The notes: a model not told the origin generated them from the sequence alone. A stretch of DNA of 64,000 bases from Acidobacteriota bacterium (GCA_030066195.1 JASJCB010000024.1:17874-81873), one strand, 5' to 3'; shown: positions 1 through 8,240, counted from the stretch's first letter. Translations and numbers: made by a program.

Positions 1-2
1 TG

Positions 3-2216
3 ACCCGCAGCCGGGAATGGCGCGGCGCGGCCCTTCTGGTGCTCAGCATCCTTCATGCAAGCGAACGCGATTTCAACGGCTTTCGCAACTACGCGCGGCT
101 GTGGTTTACGGAATACAACCGCCCTCACTGGATCCGCTACAACCTGACCTATTACCTGGCCCGTTACACCGAGGAAGATCCCGAGTCACTGAACCTGACC
201 GCCGCTGAACGCGCCTGGTTCGACGCCTGCCGCGTTCTGCCTCCGCAAAGCCGTTACCCGGACGTTGCTCATGCCGACCTGCCCTATTACCTGGCCAATC
301 TACACCTGCTGGAACAAACCGGCTCGTTCGTCATTCCGCCGCCGCCGCTGGACGACGGGCCCCTGGACCGCTACGTTGCCGCCCTCCTGCGCATCCACGA
401 GGCGATCAATCGCGAGGATCTGGCCCCGGCTGCAAAAGCCCTGAACGAATACCGGCAGACCGGGCGGGACCTGGGTCGTCTGGACCTCCATCTCATCTAC
501 ACGGAACTCATGCTTCGCTTCTTCCAGGTCAGCGAAATGCCCGACCGCGAGGCGCGCACCCGCACCAATCTGATGCGCTGGCAAAAGTGGTCTCTGCTTC
601 CCCTACTTGCTTTGCCGGACTATCATATCCCGCCCAAGCAGATCCAAGCCGGATCGGAAACGACCGAAGTGGAGACAGCACCCCCGGTCGCCGAAACGCC
701 GGAGGAAACGCAAGCGCCCGTCATCGAAGCCCCGACCGAGGAGACACCGGAAACCGTCGCGGTTCCTCCCGAGGACGATTACGCGAGTCTGGACCGACGT
801 CTGCGCGGCGGCGAGAAGGGGCTGGAGTTCAAGATCAGGGCACTGCCCTCCCGCACCACCTATCGCAAGATCTATAAGAACTACCTTCTCGGTCTGCAAT
901 ATCTGAACAGCGGTCTTAATGGTCGCGCCGAGGAGCATCTCTCCCTTGCTTTGAAGCTCATCGAGGACCTGCCCTTCCCGCTGCTGGAAACCAAGATCCT
1001 GATGGGCATGGCGCGTTACTACGAGGCCATGGACGATAGGGACAAGGCCGACTGGTATCGCATCGATGCCGTACAGATTTGGAATGCCCCTGAAAACATC
1101 CCCGTCTTCAACAATAAGGTCGGACCGGACGAGGTATCGCCGCACCAGGTCCTTATCGACCGGGCCTTACTCAGGGCTACAAAAGAAGACGTTACCGGGC
1201 AATTGCTGTATTACAGCGAACTGGATACCTATATCCGTCAGCGTCGGCACGCCTACCGTCGCGGCGCACTGGCGCGTAATCCCATCATCGATAATCAGAT
1301 TCAACAATTAGGCGGCCAGCTCTACGGCATGGTGGACAACCTGGCCACGAACCCCGACAGCAGCGCAACACCCACTCGGTTCAACCAGATCCTGGAGGTC
1401 TGGAACAGTTCATGGAGCCAAAGCCTGCCCTGGTACCTGGACGCCGGTATTCCGTCCATGAATAAGGTGCAAAGCCTGTTGAAGCAGCGCGAGAACCTGA
1501 TCGCGTTCGTTGAAGGAGACACCAATCTCGGCGTACTGTTGCTCTCGAACAGCCAGGCCTTTGCCCTGGACTTGGGCAGCAAGCGGACATTCCTGAATCT
1601 GAATGAAGAGGAGCGACTGGGTTTTCTCAGCAGCCGCCTCGGCCCGGTTTGGGATCGGGAGGGCACTCTCTTTTTACACCTGCCGCCTGCCTTGCGAAAT
1701 GCGGGGATGATCGAAACCTTCCGCAAACGCATGGAAAATCCGCGGCGCCTGCGCCTGCTGCTCTCCCTTAAATCATTCGCGGGCACGCTGAAAATGGCCT
1801 CGCAATGCAACGACGGCCTGATCATGACCTCCGGGTTTATGCCCGATATGGGCTCGTCCGGACAGAAGGCCCGCTGGGAGACCCTGGTCCTGCGCGGATT
1901 GCCCAGGGACCAGATGGAAAAATCCCTTAGCAATTACGGCCATCTTGTTTACGCCGGTCAATTGAAGCTTGAAGAGAACGGGCTGCGGCTGGGCCCACAA
2001 AACCTTGACTTTTTCTTTCACCAGATCGTCCATTATAATTCTAGTCTTTGCAGCCTCACGCTGGTGGCTACCAATACCACCGCCTGGGGCCCGGTTCTCG
2101 ATGAACTCGCATTGATCGACCCAGGCGCCGGCTTTGCCATCACTTTAATCGACGAACCGGACAAGCTCAGCAACACGGACATCCTCAAAAGAACGCCGGG
2201 ATTAATGGTCCCTTGA
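3..2216 (+). CDS. Large protein with a TPR-like middle and possible inactive CHAT domain (5' partial)
   Basis: The reading frame is open to the left edge, so the true start lies upstream; a GTG at 39 is the first internal candidate. The middle of the protein (around residues 275-355 counted from that GTG) has helical, TPR-like spacing, preceded by an acidic, Pro/Glu/Thr-rich linker at about 205-245. The last 250 residues follow the order of a CHAT caspase-like domain (hydrophobic strands, a HLVYAG stretch where an active family member has a His-Gly, then a TLVATNTT strand where the nucleophile Cys is expected). Neither catalytic His nor Cys is visible there. The CHAT assignment is an inference from layout only. 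It ends 25 bases before the epimerase gene on the same strand. Confidence 0.5.
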   Translation, partial: TRSREWRGAALLVLSILHASERDFNGFRNYARLWFTEYNRPHWIRYNLTYYLARYTEEDPESLNLTAAERAWFDACRVLPPQSRYPDVAHADLPYYLANLHLLEQTGSFVIPPPPLDDGPLDRYVAALLRIHEAINREDLAPAAKALNEYRQTGRDLGRLDLHLIYTELMLRFFQVSEMPDREARTRTNLMRWQKWSLLPLLALPDYHIPPKQIQAGSETTEVETAPPVAETPEETQAPVIEAPTEETPETVAVPPEDDYASLDRRLRGGEKGLEFKIRALPSRTTYRKIYKNYLLGLQYLNSGLNGRAEEHLSLALKLIEDLPFPLLETKILMGMARYYEAMDDRDKADWYRIDAVQIWNAPENIPVFNNKVGPDEVSPHQVLIDRALLRATKEDVTGQLLYYSELDTYIRQRRHAYRRGALARNPIIDNQIQQLGGQLYGMVDNLATNPDSSATPTRFNQILEVWNSSWSQSLPWYLDAGIPSMNKVQSLLKQRENLIAFVEGDTNLGVLLLSNSQAFALDLGSKRTFLNLNEEERLGFLSSRLGPVWDREGTLFLHLPPALRNAGMIETFRKRMENPRRLRLLLSLKSFAGTLKMASQCNDGLIMTSGFMPDMGSSGQKARWETLVLRGLPRDQMEKSLSNYGHLVYAGQLKLEENGLRLGPQNLDFFFHQIVHYNSSLCSLTLVATNTTAWGPVLDELALIDPGAGFAITLIDEPDKLSNTDILKRTPGLMVP

Positions 2217-2241
2217 GGTTTGTGAGTCGTGGAGGCCATTC

Positions 2242-3228
2242 TTGAGAATAATTGTGACCGGCGTTGCCGGCTTTATCGGTTCGCACTGCGCCCAAGCTCT
2301 TATTCGAGCGGGCCATCGCGTCCATGGCATCGACAACCTGAACGACTATTACATCAGCAGCTTGAAGCGTTACCGCCTGGAACAACTGAAACTCGCCGGC
2401 GATTACGCCTTCAGTCAGATCGATATTTGCGATCAGGACGCCATGACCGAGGTTTTTCGCAACTTCCAACCCGAGGCCGTACTTCATCTGGCCGCGCAGG
2501 CCGGCGTGCGTTACTCCCTGACCCATCCCTTCGTCTACGGCGACACCAATTTCACCGGGACCTTGAACATCCTGGAGTGCTGCCGTCACTTCGGCAAGCC
2601 CCGCCTGGTCTACGCCTCCTCCAGCAGCGTCTACGGTGGAAACACCAAGCTGCCCTTCTCTGAGGACGATCGCGTGGATACGCCGGTATCCCTGTATGCG
2701 GCCACCAAGAAAGCCAATGAGCTGACGGCCCACACCTATACCCACCTGTATGACCTGCAAACCATCGGCATGCGTTTTTTTACCGTCTACGGCCCCATGG
2801 GCAGGCCCGACATGGCCATGTGGCTGTTTACCGACGCCATCAGTCACGGGCGGCCGATCAAGGTGTTCAACCACGGCGATATGAGTCGTGACTTCACCTA
2901 TATCGACGATATCGTATCCGGGGTAACGGCATCGCTGACCGTGGACGGTTTGGACCGTTACGAGATCTTCAACCTGGGCAATAACGGCAGCGAACGCCTG
3001 ATGTACCTGATCGAACAGATCGAGCAATGCCTGGGCCGGGAAGCCGAAAAGATCATGATGCCCATGCAGGACGGCGACGTCAAAGACACCTACGCGGACA
3101 TCTCGCGGGCGTCGGCCAAGCTGGGCTTCAAACCGTCCACCAGGCTCAGCGAAGGCGTTCCTCGCTTCGTGGAATGGTACCGGGCGCACCCACACTTCCA
3201 CGGACCCGACACCGTCACCAAAACCTGA
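2242..3228 (+). CDS. UDP-glucuronate 4-epimerase (NAD-dependent SDR epimerase)
   Basis: Extended short-chain dehydrogenase predicted to interconvert UDP-glucuronate and UDP-galacturonate for surface polysaccharide synthesis in the cytoplasm. The N-terminal Rossmann motif GVAGFIG (residues 7-13) binds NAD, the Ser run at 126-129 and Y152-xxx-K156 form the catalytic triad, and the blocks RFFTVYGP, GRPDMA and RDFTYIDDIV are characteristic of the UDP-GlcA 4-epimerase subgroup. Length (328 aa) is normal. The start is TTG: a GGAGG at 2231-2235 sits six bases upstream and the next residues open the Rossmann fold. It is followed by a palindrome and a repeat array, so it is probably the last gene of its transcript. 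Confidence 0.9.
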   Translation: MRIIVTGVAGFIGSHCAQALIRAGHRVHGIDNLNDYYISSLKRYRLEQLKLAGDYAFSQIDICDQDAMTEVFRNFQPEAVLHLAAQAGVRYSLTHPFVYGDTNFTGTLNILECCRHFGKPRLVYASSSSVYGGNTKLPFSEDDRVDTPVSLYAATKKANELTAHTYTHLYDLQTIGMRFFTVYGPMGRPDMAMWLFTDAISHGRPIKVFNHGDMSRDFTYIDDIVSGVTASLTVDGLDRYEIFNLGNNGSERLMYLIEQIEQCLGREAEKIMMPMQDGDVKDTYADISRASAKLGFKPSTRLSEGVPRFVEWYRAHPHFHGPDTVTKT

Positions 3229-3250
3229 GTTGTCCCGAGCCGGCAGCAGT

Positions 3251-3266
3251 CGGGCAACGTTGCCCG
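3251..3266. repeat. Perfect 16-bp palindrome after the epimerase gene
   Basis: CGGGCAACGTTGCCCG is a perfect palindrome 23 bases after the epimerase stop codon. It could form the stem of a transcript end or a protein-binding site. No T-run follows, so a classical intrinsic terminator is not supported. Confidence 0.5.
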
Positions 3267-3276
3267 TCCCCTTACC

Positions 3277-3716
3277 ACTGAGTAGGTAGGGGTCATGCAA
3301 CGCTGCACATGCCCTACCTACTGAATAAGTAGAGGTCATGCAATCTTGCACATGCTCTACCTACTGAGTAGGGAGGGGTCATGCAACATCGTACATGCCC
3401 TACCTACTGAGTAGGCAGCCTATATGCAACGCTGCACATGCCCTACTTACTGAGTAGGTAGCCTATATGCAACGCTGCACATGCCCTACTTACTGAGTAG
3501 GCAGCCTATGTACAACGTTGCACATAGGCTTCCGACATGTGGGTACATCCTCGAGCCGGGGAGGTACCCATGGAAGACCATACCCTTACTTCCTGAGCCG
3601 GGGAAGTACCCCACGGAACTCCCACATGCACCTCCTTGACCCGAGAAGGTAGCCACATGCGGCATGTGGCTACCTCCCTGACGCAAGGAAGTAGCCATAG
3701 GGATACGAATAGACAC
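3277..3716. repeat. Tandem array of about ten 42-43-bp palindromic repeats
   Basis: The core ACTGAGTAGG recurs at 3277, 3320, 3363, 3406, 3449 and 3492, exactly 43 bases apart (the 3320 copy reads ACTGAATAAG). Each unit holds two dyads: CTACCTACTGAGTAGGTAG and a TGCA...TGCA hairpin. From 3545 a diverged version continues with the same spacing (ACATCC/ACTTCC/ACCTCC at 3545, 3588, 3630, 3672), in which CTACCTCC and GGAAGTAG again pair around a short loop. Units abut without unique spacers and no cas genes are near, so it is not a CRISPR array. ORFs crossing it are repeat translations. Confidence 0.9.
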
Positions 3717-4251
3717 TTTTTTCGAACCCAAAAACGCCGTATGAAATTGGCAACTTGCGCAGCATAACGCATCTCCAGAAATGAAAATCTGTCATCACGA
3801 TTTGAGACCTCTATCGAGTATCTTTCTACCTTATTTGGGATCAAGAGAAGAAACAGTGGCAGGTGCAAGATCTAGAACTCTATGTATTAACAAGTGACTT
3901 GATGCCGATGGGTATGTGTTAACAAAAATCAAAAGTGTTCACTTTCTGGCTTCAAAAAAACCTTACTGAAAGATCGGGGGGATTTGTTTGGTATTTTTGA
4001 GCTGGGGCGAAATAGATTGCTCTTTCGATCTAACCAAGGCCCGAAATTCTACCCAATAGGGATTCTCGGTATATCAAATGTGAATCACCGAGAAATTCCA
4101 GAATTGAAATATACCTTTAATCTAAACTTATATTTTACAGTGACTTTTGTATCTCTTTGTCTAGCTTCACGGTTCGATGCAAATTCCAAGATGTTAATTT
4201 TTTCCCAAAAAGGAGCGCTGTTAAGAGATAATAGGTTGAGGTTCGGCCCTG
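3717..4251. other. AT-rich intergenic stretch without a supported gene
   Basis: Base composition becomes clearly AT-rich here compared with the genes to the left and stays so to about 6370. A 94-codon frame at 3984-4268 overlaps the start of the next gene, has no visible ribosome-binding site and no recognisable features, so I do not call it. No RNA gene or strong terminator is apparent. Confidence 0.5.
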
Positions 4252-5076
4252 ATGAAGATGCAGATTAACTTTCAAAACCATGAATATCGTGTCCTTGACT
4301 CGAAAAGCAGTGGTCGTCGACAAAAGATCCAGCATGCTCTTCTGATTATGAATTTGCCTCATGACCTTTCCATTACTTACACCGCAACCGAAGTGATAAA
4401 ATATTCCTTTCCAAATGTACCGATCGAAAGATTAAGCAAACTCCAAGATTCATTATCTGCCCTTGCATCGTATCATCAAATAAAAGGAACGCCGGATAAT
4501 ATTGATAGCAATGGTAATATTGTGAGAGGCTCTGACGGTCGAAAATCAGCACGTTGGAATTTTAAAAATTGGGAAAAGATCATAAGTGATCCGGTCTGGA
4601 ATCAGGCTGTCAGTTTAAAGAATCAACTCTTGTTTCAAGTGGACTTAATGCAAATGAATCTAACGTGTAATTGTATCCCTTCTGTCTTCATGGATATACA
4701 AACACTGAAACCGTTCTATACATTTGAGCCATTAGTCGAAAAGCCCAAGCTTCCTGCTGAGTCCAGAAAGAAAAGACAGAAAATTCAATTTGCAATAGGA
4801 TTTGTTGCCGCTATTTTCCTCTGTATTCTCTTTCCTTTTAACAAAACAGAAACAAATCATATAGATGTAGCAATCAATGATTGGCAAAGCCACTTACAAA
4901 AAGAGGTAGATACCACCTTACCTCTTTCTGAATATCTGACGTATTCAATCGAAAAAGAACTTTCAACTTTACCGAAGCCACCAAGTTGGGCGACCTGGGA
5001 ATCTAACTGGAAAAGCGACGATCCTCGTTCGATTGAACCACCAAATCGCCACCTCTTTTTAGCAGGGTTTCCCTAG
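4252..5076 (+). CDS. Hypothetical single-pass membrane protein in AT-rich island
   Basis: I do not recognise a family. The protein has 274 residues: a soluble N-terminal part of about 175 residues, a basic patch (ESRKKRQK) just before one hydrophobic segment at about 179-196, and a C-terminal part of about 78 residues that the positive-inside rule would place outside the cytoplasm. ATG at 4252 is used; an ATG two codons later is possible and neither has a convincing Shine-Dalgarno. Its AT-rich codon use differs sharply from the flanking core genes and matches the convergent TPR gene, so both may have arrived together. Its stop codon overlaps the tail of a small opposite-strand ORF. Confidence 0.6.
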   Translation: MKMQINFQNHEYRVLDSKSSGRRQKIQHALLIMNLPHDLSITYTATEVIKYSFPNVPIERLSKLQDSLSALASYHQIKGTPDNIDSNGNIVRGSDGRKSARWNFKNWEKIISDPVWNQAVSLKNQLLFQVDLMQMNLTCNCIPSVFMDIQTLKPFYTFEPLVEKPKLPAESRKKRQKIQFAIGFVAAIFLCILFPFNKTETNHIDVAINDWQSHLQKEVDTTLPLSEYLTYSIEKELSTLPKPPSWATWESNWKSDDPRSIEPPNRHLFLAGFP

Positions 5077-5186
5077 TCAGTTTCTTTTTCCGGTTCTGAA
5101 GGTTGAGGTTTGGAAGGGGTTTTGTTTTTTCCGCTCTTTTCATCCTCATCTAAAGGGTCGGGTCCATCTAATGGTCCTAATGCCAT
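5073..5186 (-). CDS. Short acidic/Pro-rich ORF (37 aa) downstream of the TPR gene
   Basis: A 37-codon frame starts ATG at 5186 and ends TAG at 5073. It has a strong GGAGGGAG ribosome-binding site four bases upstream and begins 12 bases after the stop of the TPR gene, so it is probably translated from the same transcript. The product begins MALGPLDGPDPLDEDEK and continues with a Lys/Pro/Ser/Glu-rich tail. It is charged, likely disordered, and has no signal peptide or membrane segment. Function unknown. Its end overlaps the stop of the convergent membrane-protein gene. Confidence 0.5.
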   Translation of the reverse strand: MALGPLDGPDPLDEDEKSGKNKTPSKPQPSEPEKETD

Positions 5187-5198
5187 GCTTCTCCCTCC

Positions 5199-6176
5199 TT
5201 ATGGGCATGGGTGATTTTCCAAGATTTCAAAAACTTCAAGCAGATTTCCGTCTCCGACTGAACTTTTTGCCCAATTAATAACATGGTCCTTTCGCATGTT
5301 ATATTGCTTACTATCTTGCCCGCAACTTGCAAGTCTAGCTAATAATGCGTTATTGTAGGCATACACTTTGCCTTCTTGCTGATCGTGATATTTTGAAGCT
5401 ATATTCGCAGCTATGTTATATGCATCTTGTGGTTTTCCCATCATAAAATAAAGCATTGCAATTTTTACTTCTGCGGAATCAGCCGCCATTGTTTGACCCG
5501 ATGACAAATATTCTTCTTTTGCCTTCTGACAAAAACTGAAACATGCTTTGTAGTCACCTGCAAGGAAGGCAATTTCAGATTTAACATCATAATAAAAACC
5601 GAGATCTCTTGGCTTTTTCAATTCTTTATGGATACTGAGTGCCTTTTGGAGGTAAGTTTCTGCATTTGAGGGGTTTTTGTCCGAAACCTCAACAGCAGCT
5701 AATAGAAGGTAAACAGAATATATGCCAGTACGGTGATTAATTTTTTGGTATAAGTCAGTGCAGATTTGAAGGTACTTTCTAGCTAAAGAGTAGTCATTTA
5801 CTTTTAAACCGAGGTTGCCCAGTAAATAGCTGGTCCTAGCTTGTAGTTTAATGGAAATATCTTTTTCCGATAAGTATAAAGCATCTTCAAGAGCACCCGA
5901 ATAATTCCCTGATTTGTACCTGACCCAGGCTCTTCCAAATAGGTATTTGGGATTATCATAGGTACGCCCAAGTGTTTCAAACCAAAAAATAGCTTCATCT
6001 ACTTCGCCCCTTTGCATAAGCTTAATTCCAAAGTCATAAGGGGTCATACCATTTGATGTAATGATTTCAACAGCAGAAGCTACATTTTTGGAATCACCGC
6101 TCACAACTCCTCTGATGGTTGAGTTGTTGAACAGATCTTGGGATTGAGTCGCAAATAAAAAAATGAATAATAACAA
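5199..6176 (-). CDS. Exported TPR-repeat protein in AT-rich island
   Basis: A 325-residue protein opens with a hydrophobic stretch (LLFIFLF) ending near ATQSQ, which reads as a short signal peptide or anchor. The rest is a series of helical pairs with TPR-type spacing, for example around FGIKLMQRGEVDEAIFWF, RAWVRYKSGNYSGALEDA, ARKYLQICTDLYQK and AETYLQKALSIHKEL. TPR solenoids mediate protein contacts; the partner is unknown. The start is TTG at 6176, chosen because GGGAGG lies about six bases upstream and the frame is closed further up. It is AT-rich and followed by the 37-codon ORF 12 bases later. The membrane protein transcribed towards it is a possible partner (inference). Confidence 0.7.
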   Translation of the reverse strand: MLLFIFLFATQSQDLFNNSTIRGVVSGDSKNVASAVEIITSNGMTPYDFGIKLMQRGEVDEAIFWFETLGRTYDNPKYLFGRAWVRYKSGNYSGALEDALYLSEKDISIKLQARTSYLLGNLGLKVNDYSLARKYLQICTDLYQKINHRTGIYSVYLLLAAVEVSDKNPSNAETYLQKALSIHKELKKPRDLGFYYDVKSEIAFLAGDYKACFSFCQKAKEEYLSSGQTMAADSAEVKIAMLYFMMGKPQDAYNIAANIASKYHDQQEGKVYAYNNALLARLASCGQDSKQYNMRKDHVINWAKSSVGDGNLLEVFEILENHPCP

Positions 6177-6449
6177 AGCACCCTCCCAAAGATTCTCGGT
6201 GTACTATCGAGAATGGCCTTCAAAGAAGAATCTATCTATAAATGCTAACACAGGTTTGGAACAAAAATTTGTTTTTTTTGAGATTATCTCAAAAAAAATT
6301 TACGATAACCCTAATTTTTCTAATTATTTAGTGAAACCGAGAATCGTTTTTTAGATTTTCCTTATAGCATTTGATTTTAGCGGTTGCTACATTCTTCATT
6401 GTCCAACCGATACCGGACACCCCTTCCCCCTTGGATCTATGGAAGGGAA

Positions 6450-6473
6450 AAGGGCCTGGCCCCCCAGGCCCTT
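6450..6473. repeat. 10-bp-stem hairpin, tetraloop CCCC
   Basis: AAGGGCCTGG (6450-6459), loop CCCC, CCAGGCCCTT (6464-6473) is a perfect stem-loop. A short TTACT follows rather than a T-run, so termination is possible but not well supported. Confidence 0.6.
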
Positions 6474-6639
6474 ACTATCACCGTCACGCACGGCTTGGAG
6501 GTTCGGTCACCCACATTCTCCATACAGGCTGATTCTCTGAGGGGAGACGCGGAAATGAGGGTTCTCAAATCATCATGCCACCGTTTGAGATCCCCCCGTT
6601 CCGTCATACTCCGCACCCCATCGGAAGGTAAATAGTTAT

Positions 6640-6703
6640 GCAGGGAGAAAAAACAGGCATATGGTCGGTGGTTGGGTTTGGGTATATGGTTTTTTCTCCC
6701 TGC
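6640..6703. repeat. Perfect 15-bp inverted repeat, 34-base loop
   Basis: GCAGGGAGAAAAAAC at 6640-6654 is exactly complementary to GTTTTTTCTCCCTGC at 6689-6703. The loop contains a further near-symmetry (CATATGG and GTATATGG). The pairing can form a long hairpin in RNA from either strand. Confidence 0.75.
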
Positions 6704-6714
6704 CTGCCTCATGG

Positions 6715-6769
6715 GAACGAGGGGATCTTTCATCAGGGAACCAGTATGAATTGTGAAGGCCCCTCGTTC
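6715..6769. repeat. Perfect 10-bp inverted repeat
   Basis: GAACGAGGGG at 6715-6724 pairs with CCCCTCGTTC at 6760-6769 across a 35-base loop. It lies directly after the 15-bp inverted repeat and upstream of the GRPMKY gene, adding to a run of stems in this gap. Confidence 0.6.
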
Positions 6770-6897
6770 TTCTTCCTTTTCTGGAAAGCTTTCAGCGGAC
6801 GGGAAGGAACGACTCTATCTTTCTCATCCTCTCCGTGTAGATGGGGAACTCCCTCTTCTCTCATAAGCGCGACGGATCTTGCTTGGAGCCGCCGGTA

Positions 6898-7197
6898 ATG
6901 GGATTGGCTGGACGTCCCATGAAGTACGCTCATATTATCCAAGCACTGGATGAGTATGAGTTGTACTCTCCGGCTACCATCGCTCGCTTTGCCGAGGCTA
7001 ACGGTTTATTGCCGATCGTCGAGCATGCGTCCCAACGGGTCAAAGTCGCCATGGGCCGCTTGAGAAGCTACCATTCTTTCCCCAAAGGCGGTGATGGATT
7101 AATTCACTTACCTGGCCAATGTCCCAAGCCTGGCTGGTATGGCTGGCGGTGGAAGCTTCTCATTCTGGAGAACGGGGATGAAAAGGAACCGCCATAA
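6898..7197 (+). CDS. Small GRPMKY-family protein, copy 1
   Basis: First of three paralogues in the window (others at 20791-21084 and 27442-27753). The 99-residue product begins MGLAGRPMKY, then has a helical stretch with LYSPATIARFAEANGLL that resembles a helix-turn-helix, a basic segment, and ends with FPKGGDG, a GQ and a WYGWRWK block. GRPMKY, YSPA, FPxxGDG, GQ and the final WxGxRWK are shared by all three copies. ATG 6898 is chosen because TTGGAG lies upstream and the length then matches the other copies; an in-frame ATG at 6841 would add 19 unrelated residues. The basic AT-hook-like GRP and HTH-like segment suggest nucleic-acid binding (inference). I cannot assign it to a known family. 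Confidence 0.75.
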   Translation: MGLAGRPMKYAHIIQALDEYELYSPATIARFAEANGLLPIVEHASQRVKVAMGRLRSYHSFPKGGDGLIHLPGQCPKPGWYGWRWKLLILENGDEKEPP

Positions 7198-7313
7198 AAC
7201 CGGCACCGTAACATTCCGCTCTTGCTTTCAGTTTTCCATACTCCCAAACTATTCGGATTCCCCAAGACAAGGCCGGTTACCCAAATCAAAACAAATTTCT
7301 CAGGAGAGCGTCT

Positions 7314-8051
7314 GTGGAAACAATGTCTGTCATGGCTATTCCTAAATTGACTACCTTTGATGAAAAGGCGCTTCTCGATCTCATAGGCCACCTAAATCCG
7401 TTTGGTTTAGCTTTTTTAGGTTTGACACGCTTCGGCTCTTCCACGGAACTCCAACAGGCAACCCGGCTCATTCGTCAGATTACGAACAAGAAGATTTGGT
7501 GCTTTTTTCCCGATGAGGATGATCTTTCTTTTGGTATCGACCATTTTAGCAAGCACTTCTACATCCCGATGAGTTTCGGTCGGTATCGGCAGTTTGAAGC
7601 CGCTTCCTTTTTTACATACCCTCAGATCCAGGTGGTATGCTTGAGAACCTGTATGGTCGATCAACAAGGCAGGGTTGTTCCCAGATTCTATTCCAAGAAA
7701 CACATTATGTCTATATTGGAACTGGCTGACGAAACCTGGGCAAAATTTGAAGCGATGCACCCCTTTAGTGAGTACTGCTATCGAATGGTGTTTACCAAGC
7801 ATGACCTGGCAAAGCCTTTCATGGAAAATATACCCGCTTTTCGTAAGAGTGTCGATTTTCTCATGCACTTGGAAGGTATGAGGGCGCACACATTGGCAGA
7901 CAAGATGTTCATTGTTGGTTCCCATGCTGAAAGTGTTCTTCATTTCCACCTAGAAGGCCCAAAAACGACCATCACGTACTATGAATACTTCCACCCCAGT
8001 TGGTACAACATGGATAGTGCGGTGATGAGGCAGGGGGCGAGGAGGGGGTAG
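7314..8051 (+). CDS. Hypothetical protein, 245 aa
   Basis: I do not recognise this protein. It is soluble-looking, with no signal peptide or membrane segment, and rich in aromatic residues (KIWCFFPDEDD, FFTYPQIQVVCL, HPFSEYCYRMVF). The GTG start at 7314 has AGGAG at 7302-7306, seven bases upstream; ATG codons at 7323 and 7332 are alternatives. It follows the GRPMKY copy 1 gene by 116 bases on the same strand, but co-transcription is unproven. No catalytic motif could be named. Hairpins and repeat DNA follow its stop codon. Confidence 0.6.
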   Translation: METMSVMAIPKLTTFDEKALLDLIGHLNPFGLAFLGLTRFGSSTELQQATRLIRQITNKKIWCFFPDEDDLSFGIDHFSKHFYIPMSFGRYRQFEAASFFTYPQIQVVCLRTCMVDQQGRVVPRFYSKKHIMSILELADETWAKFEAMHPFSEYCYRMVFTKHDLAKPFMENIPAFRKSVDFLMHLEGMRAHTLADKMFIVGSHAESVLHFHLEGPKTTITYYEYFHPSWYNMDSAVMRQGARRG

Positions 8052-8125
8052 TTGGATTTCATAAGATTTTTCAAGAATAAAAGCATGAAGGAGCGTGGTG
8101 AGTGTGTCCCATAGCATCCAGGTAC

Positions 8126-8240
8126 ACAACGCCCTACGGGGTAGGGGGAATGGGGGGACGTTACCCCGGGTAGGCCGCGATGACGGGGTCATCACGACCA
8201 ACCCGGGGCTGATAATACACAACACCCTTCGGGGTATAAG
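8126..8240. repeat. Cluster of three GC-rich hairpins
   Basis: CCCTAC-GGG-GTAGGG near 8132, a nested structure at 8164-8208 (outer CCCCGGGT/ACCCGGGG, inner GATGAC-GGG-GTCATC) and ACCC-TTCG-GGGT near 8223 follow each other. The first and third are both preceded by ACACAAC, so they are copies of one motif flanking the central one. This looks like a REP/BIME-type palindromic element. Confidence 0.65.

Larger units (their letters stand above)
6177..6897. other. Gene-free region with several long hairpins
   Basis: No convincing protein-coding frame. The first ~190 bases are very AT-rich; from about 6440 on the DNA is rich in inverted repeats (listed separately) and runs to the GRPMKY gene at 6898. 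Frames on either strand merely cross these hairpins. The density of long, perfect stems suggests a structured transcript or mobile-element remnants. Confidence 0.5.

Noticed and set aside
2185..3351. 388-codon minus-strand frame opposite the epimerase
   Set aside because: It is the antisense shadow of a well-recognised gene and runs into repeats; no protein family pattern is visible.
3277..3716. CRISPR array
   Set aside because: Units are contiguous, imperfect and palindromic with no unique spacers, and no cas gene is in the window.
3984..4268. 94-codon ORF before the membrane protein
   Set aside because: Overlaps the next gene's start, no ribosome-binding site, no motif.
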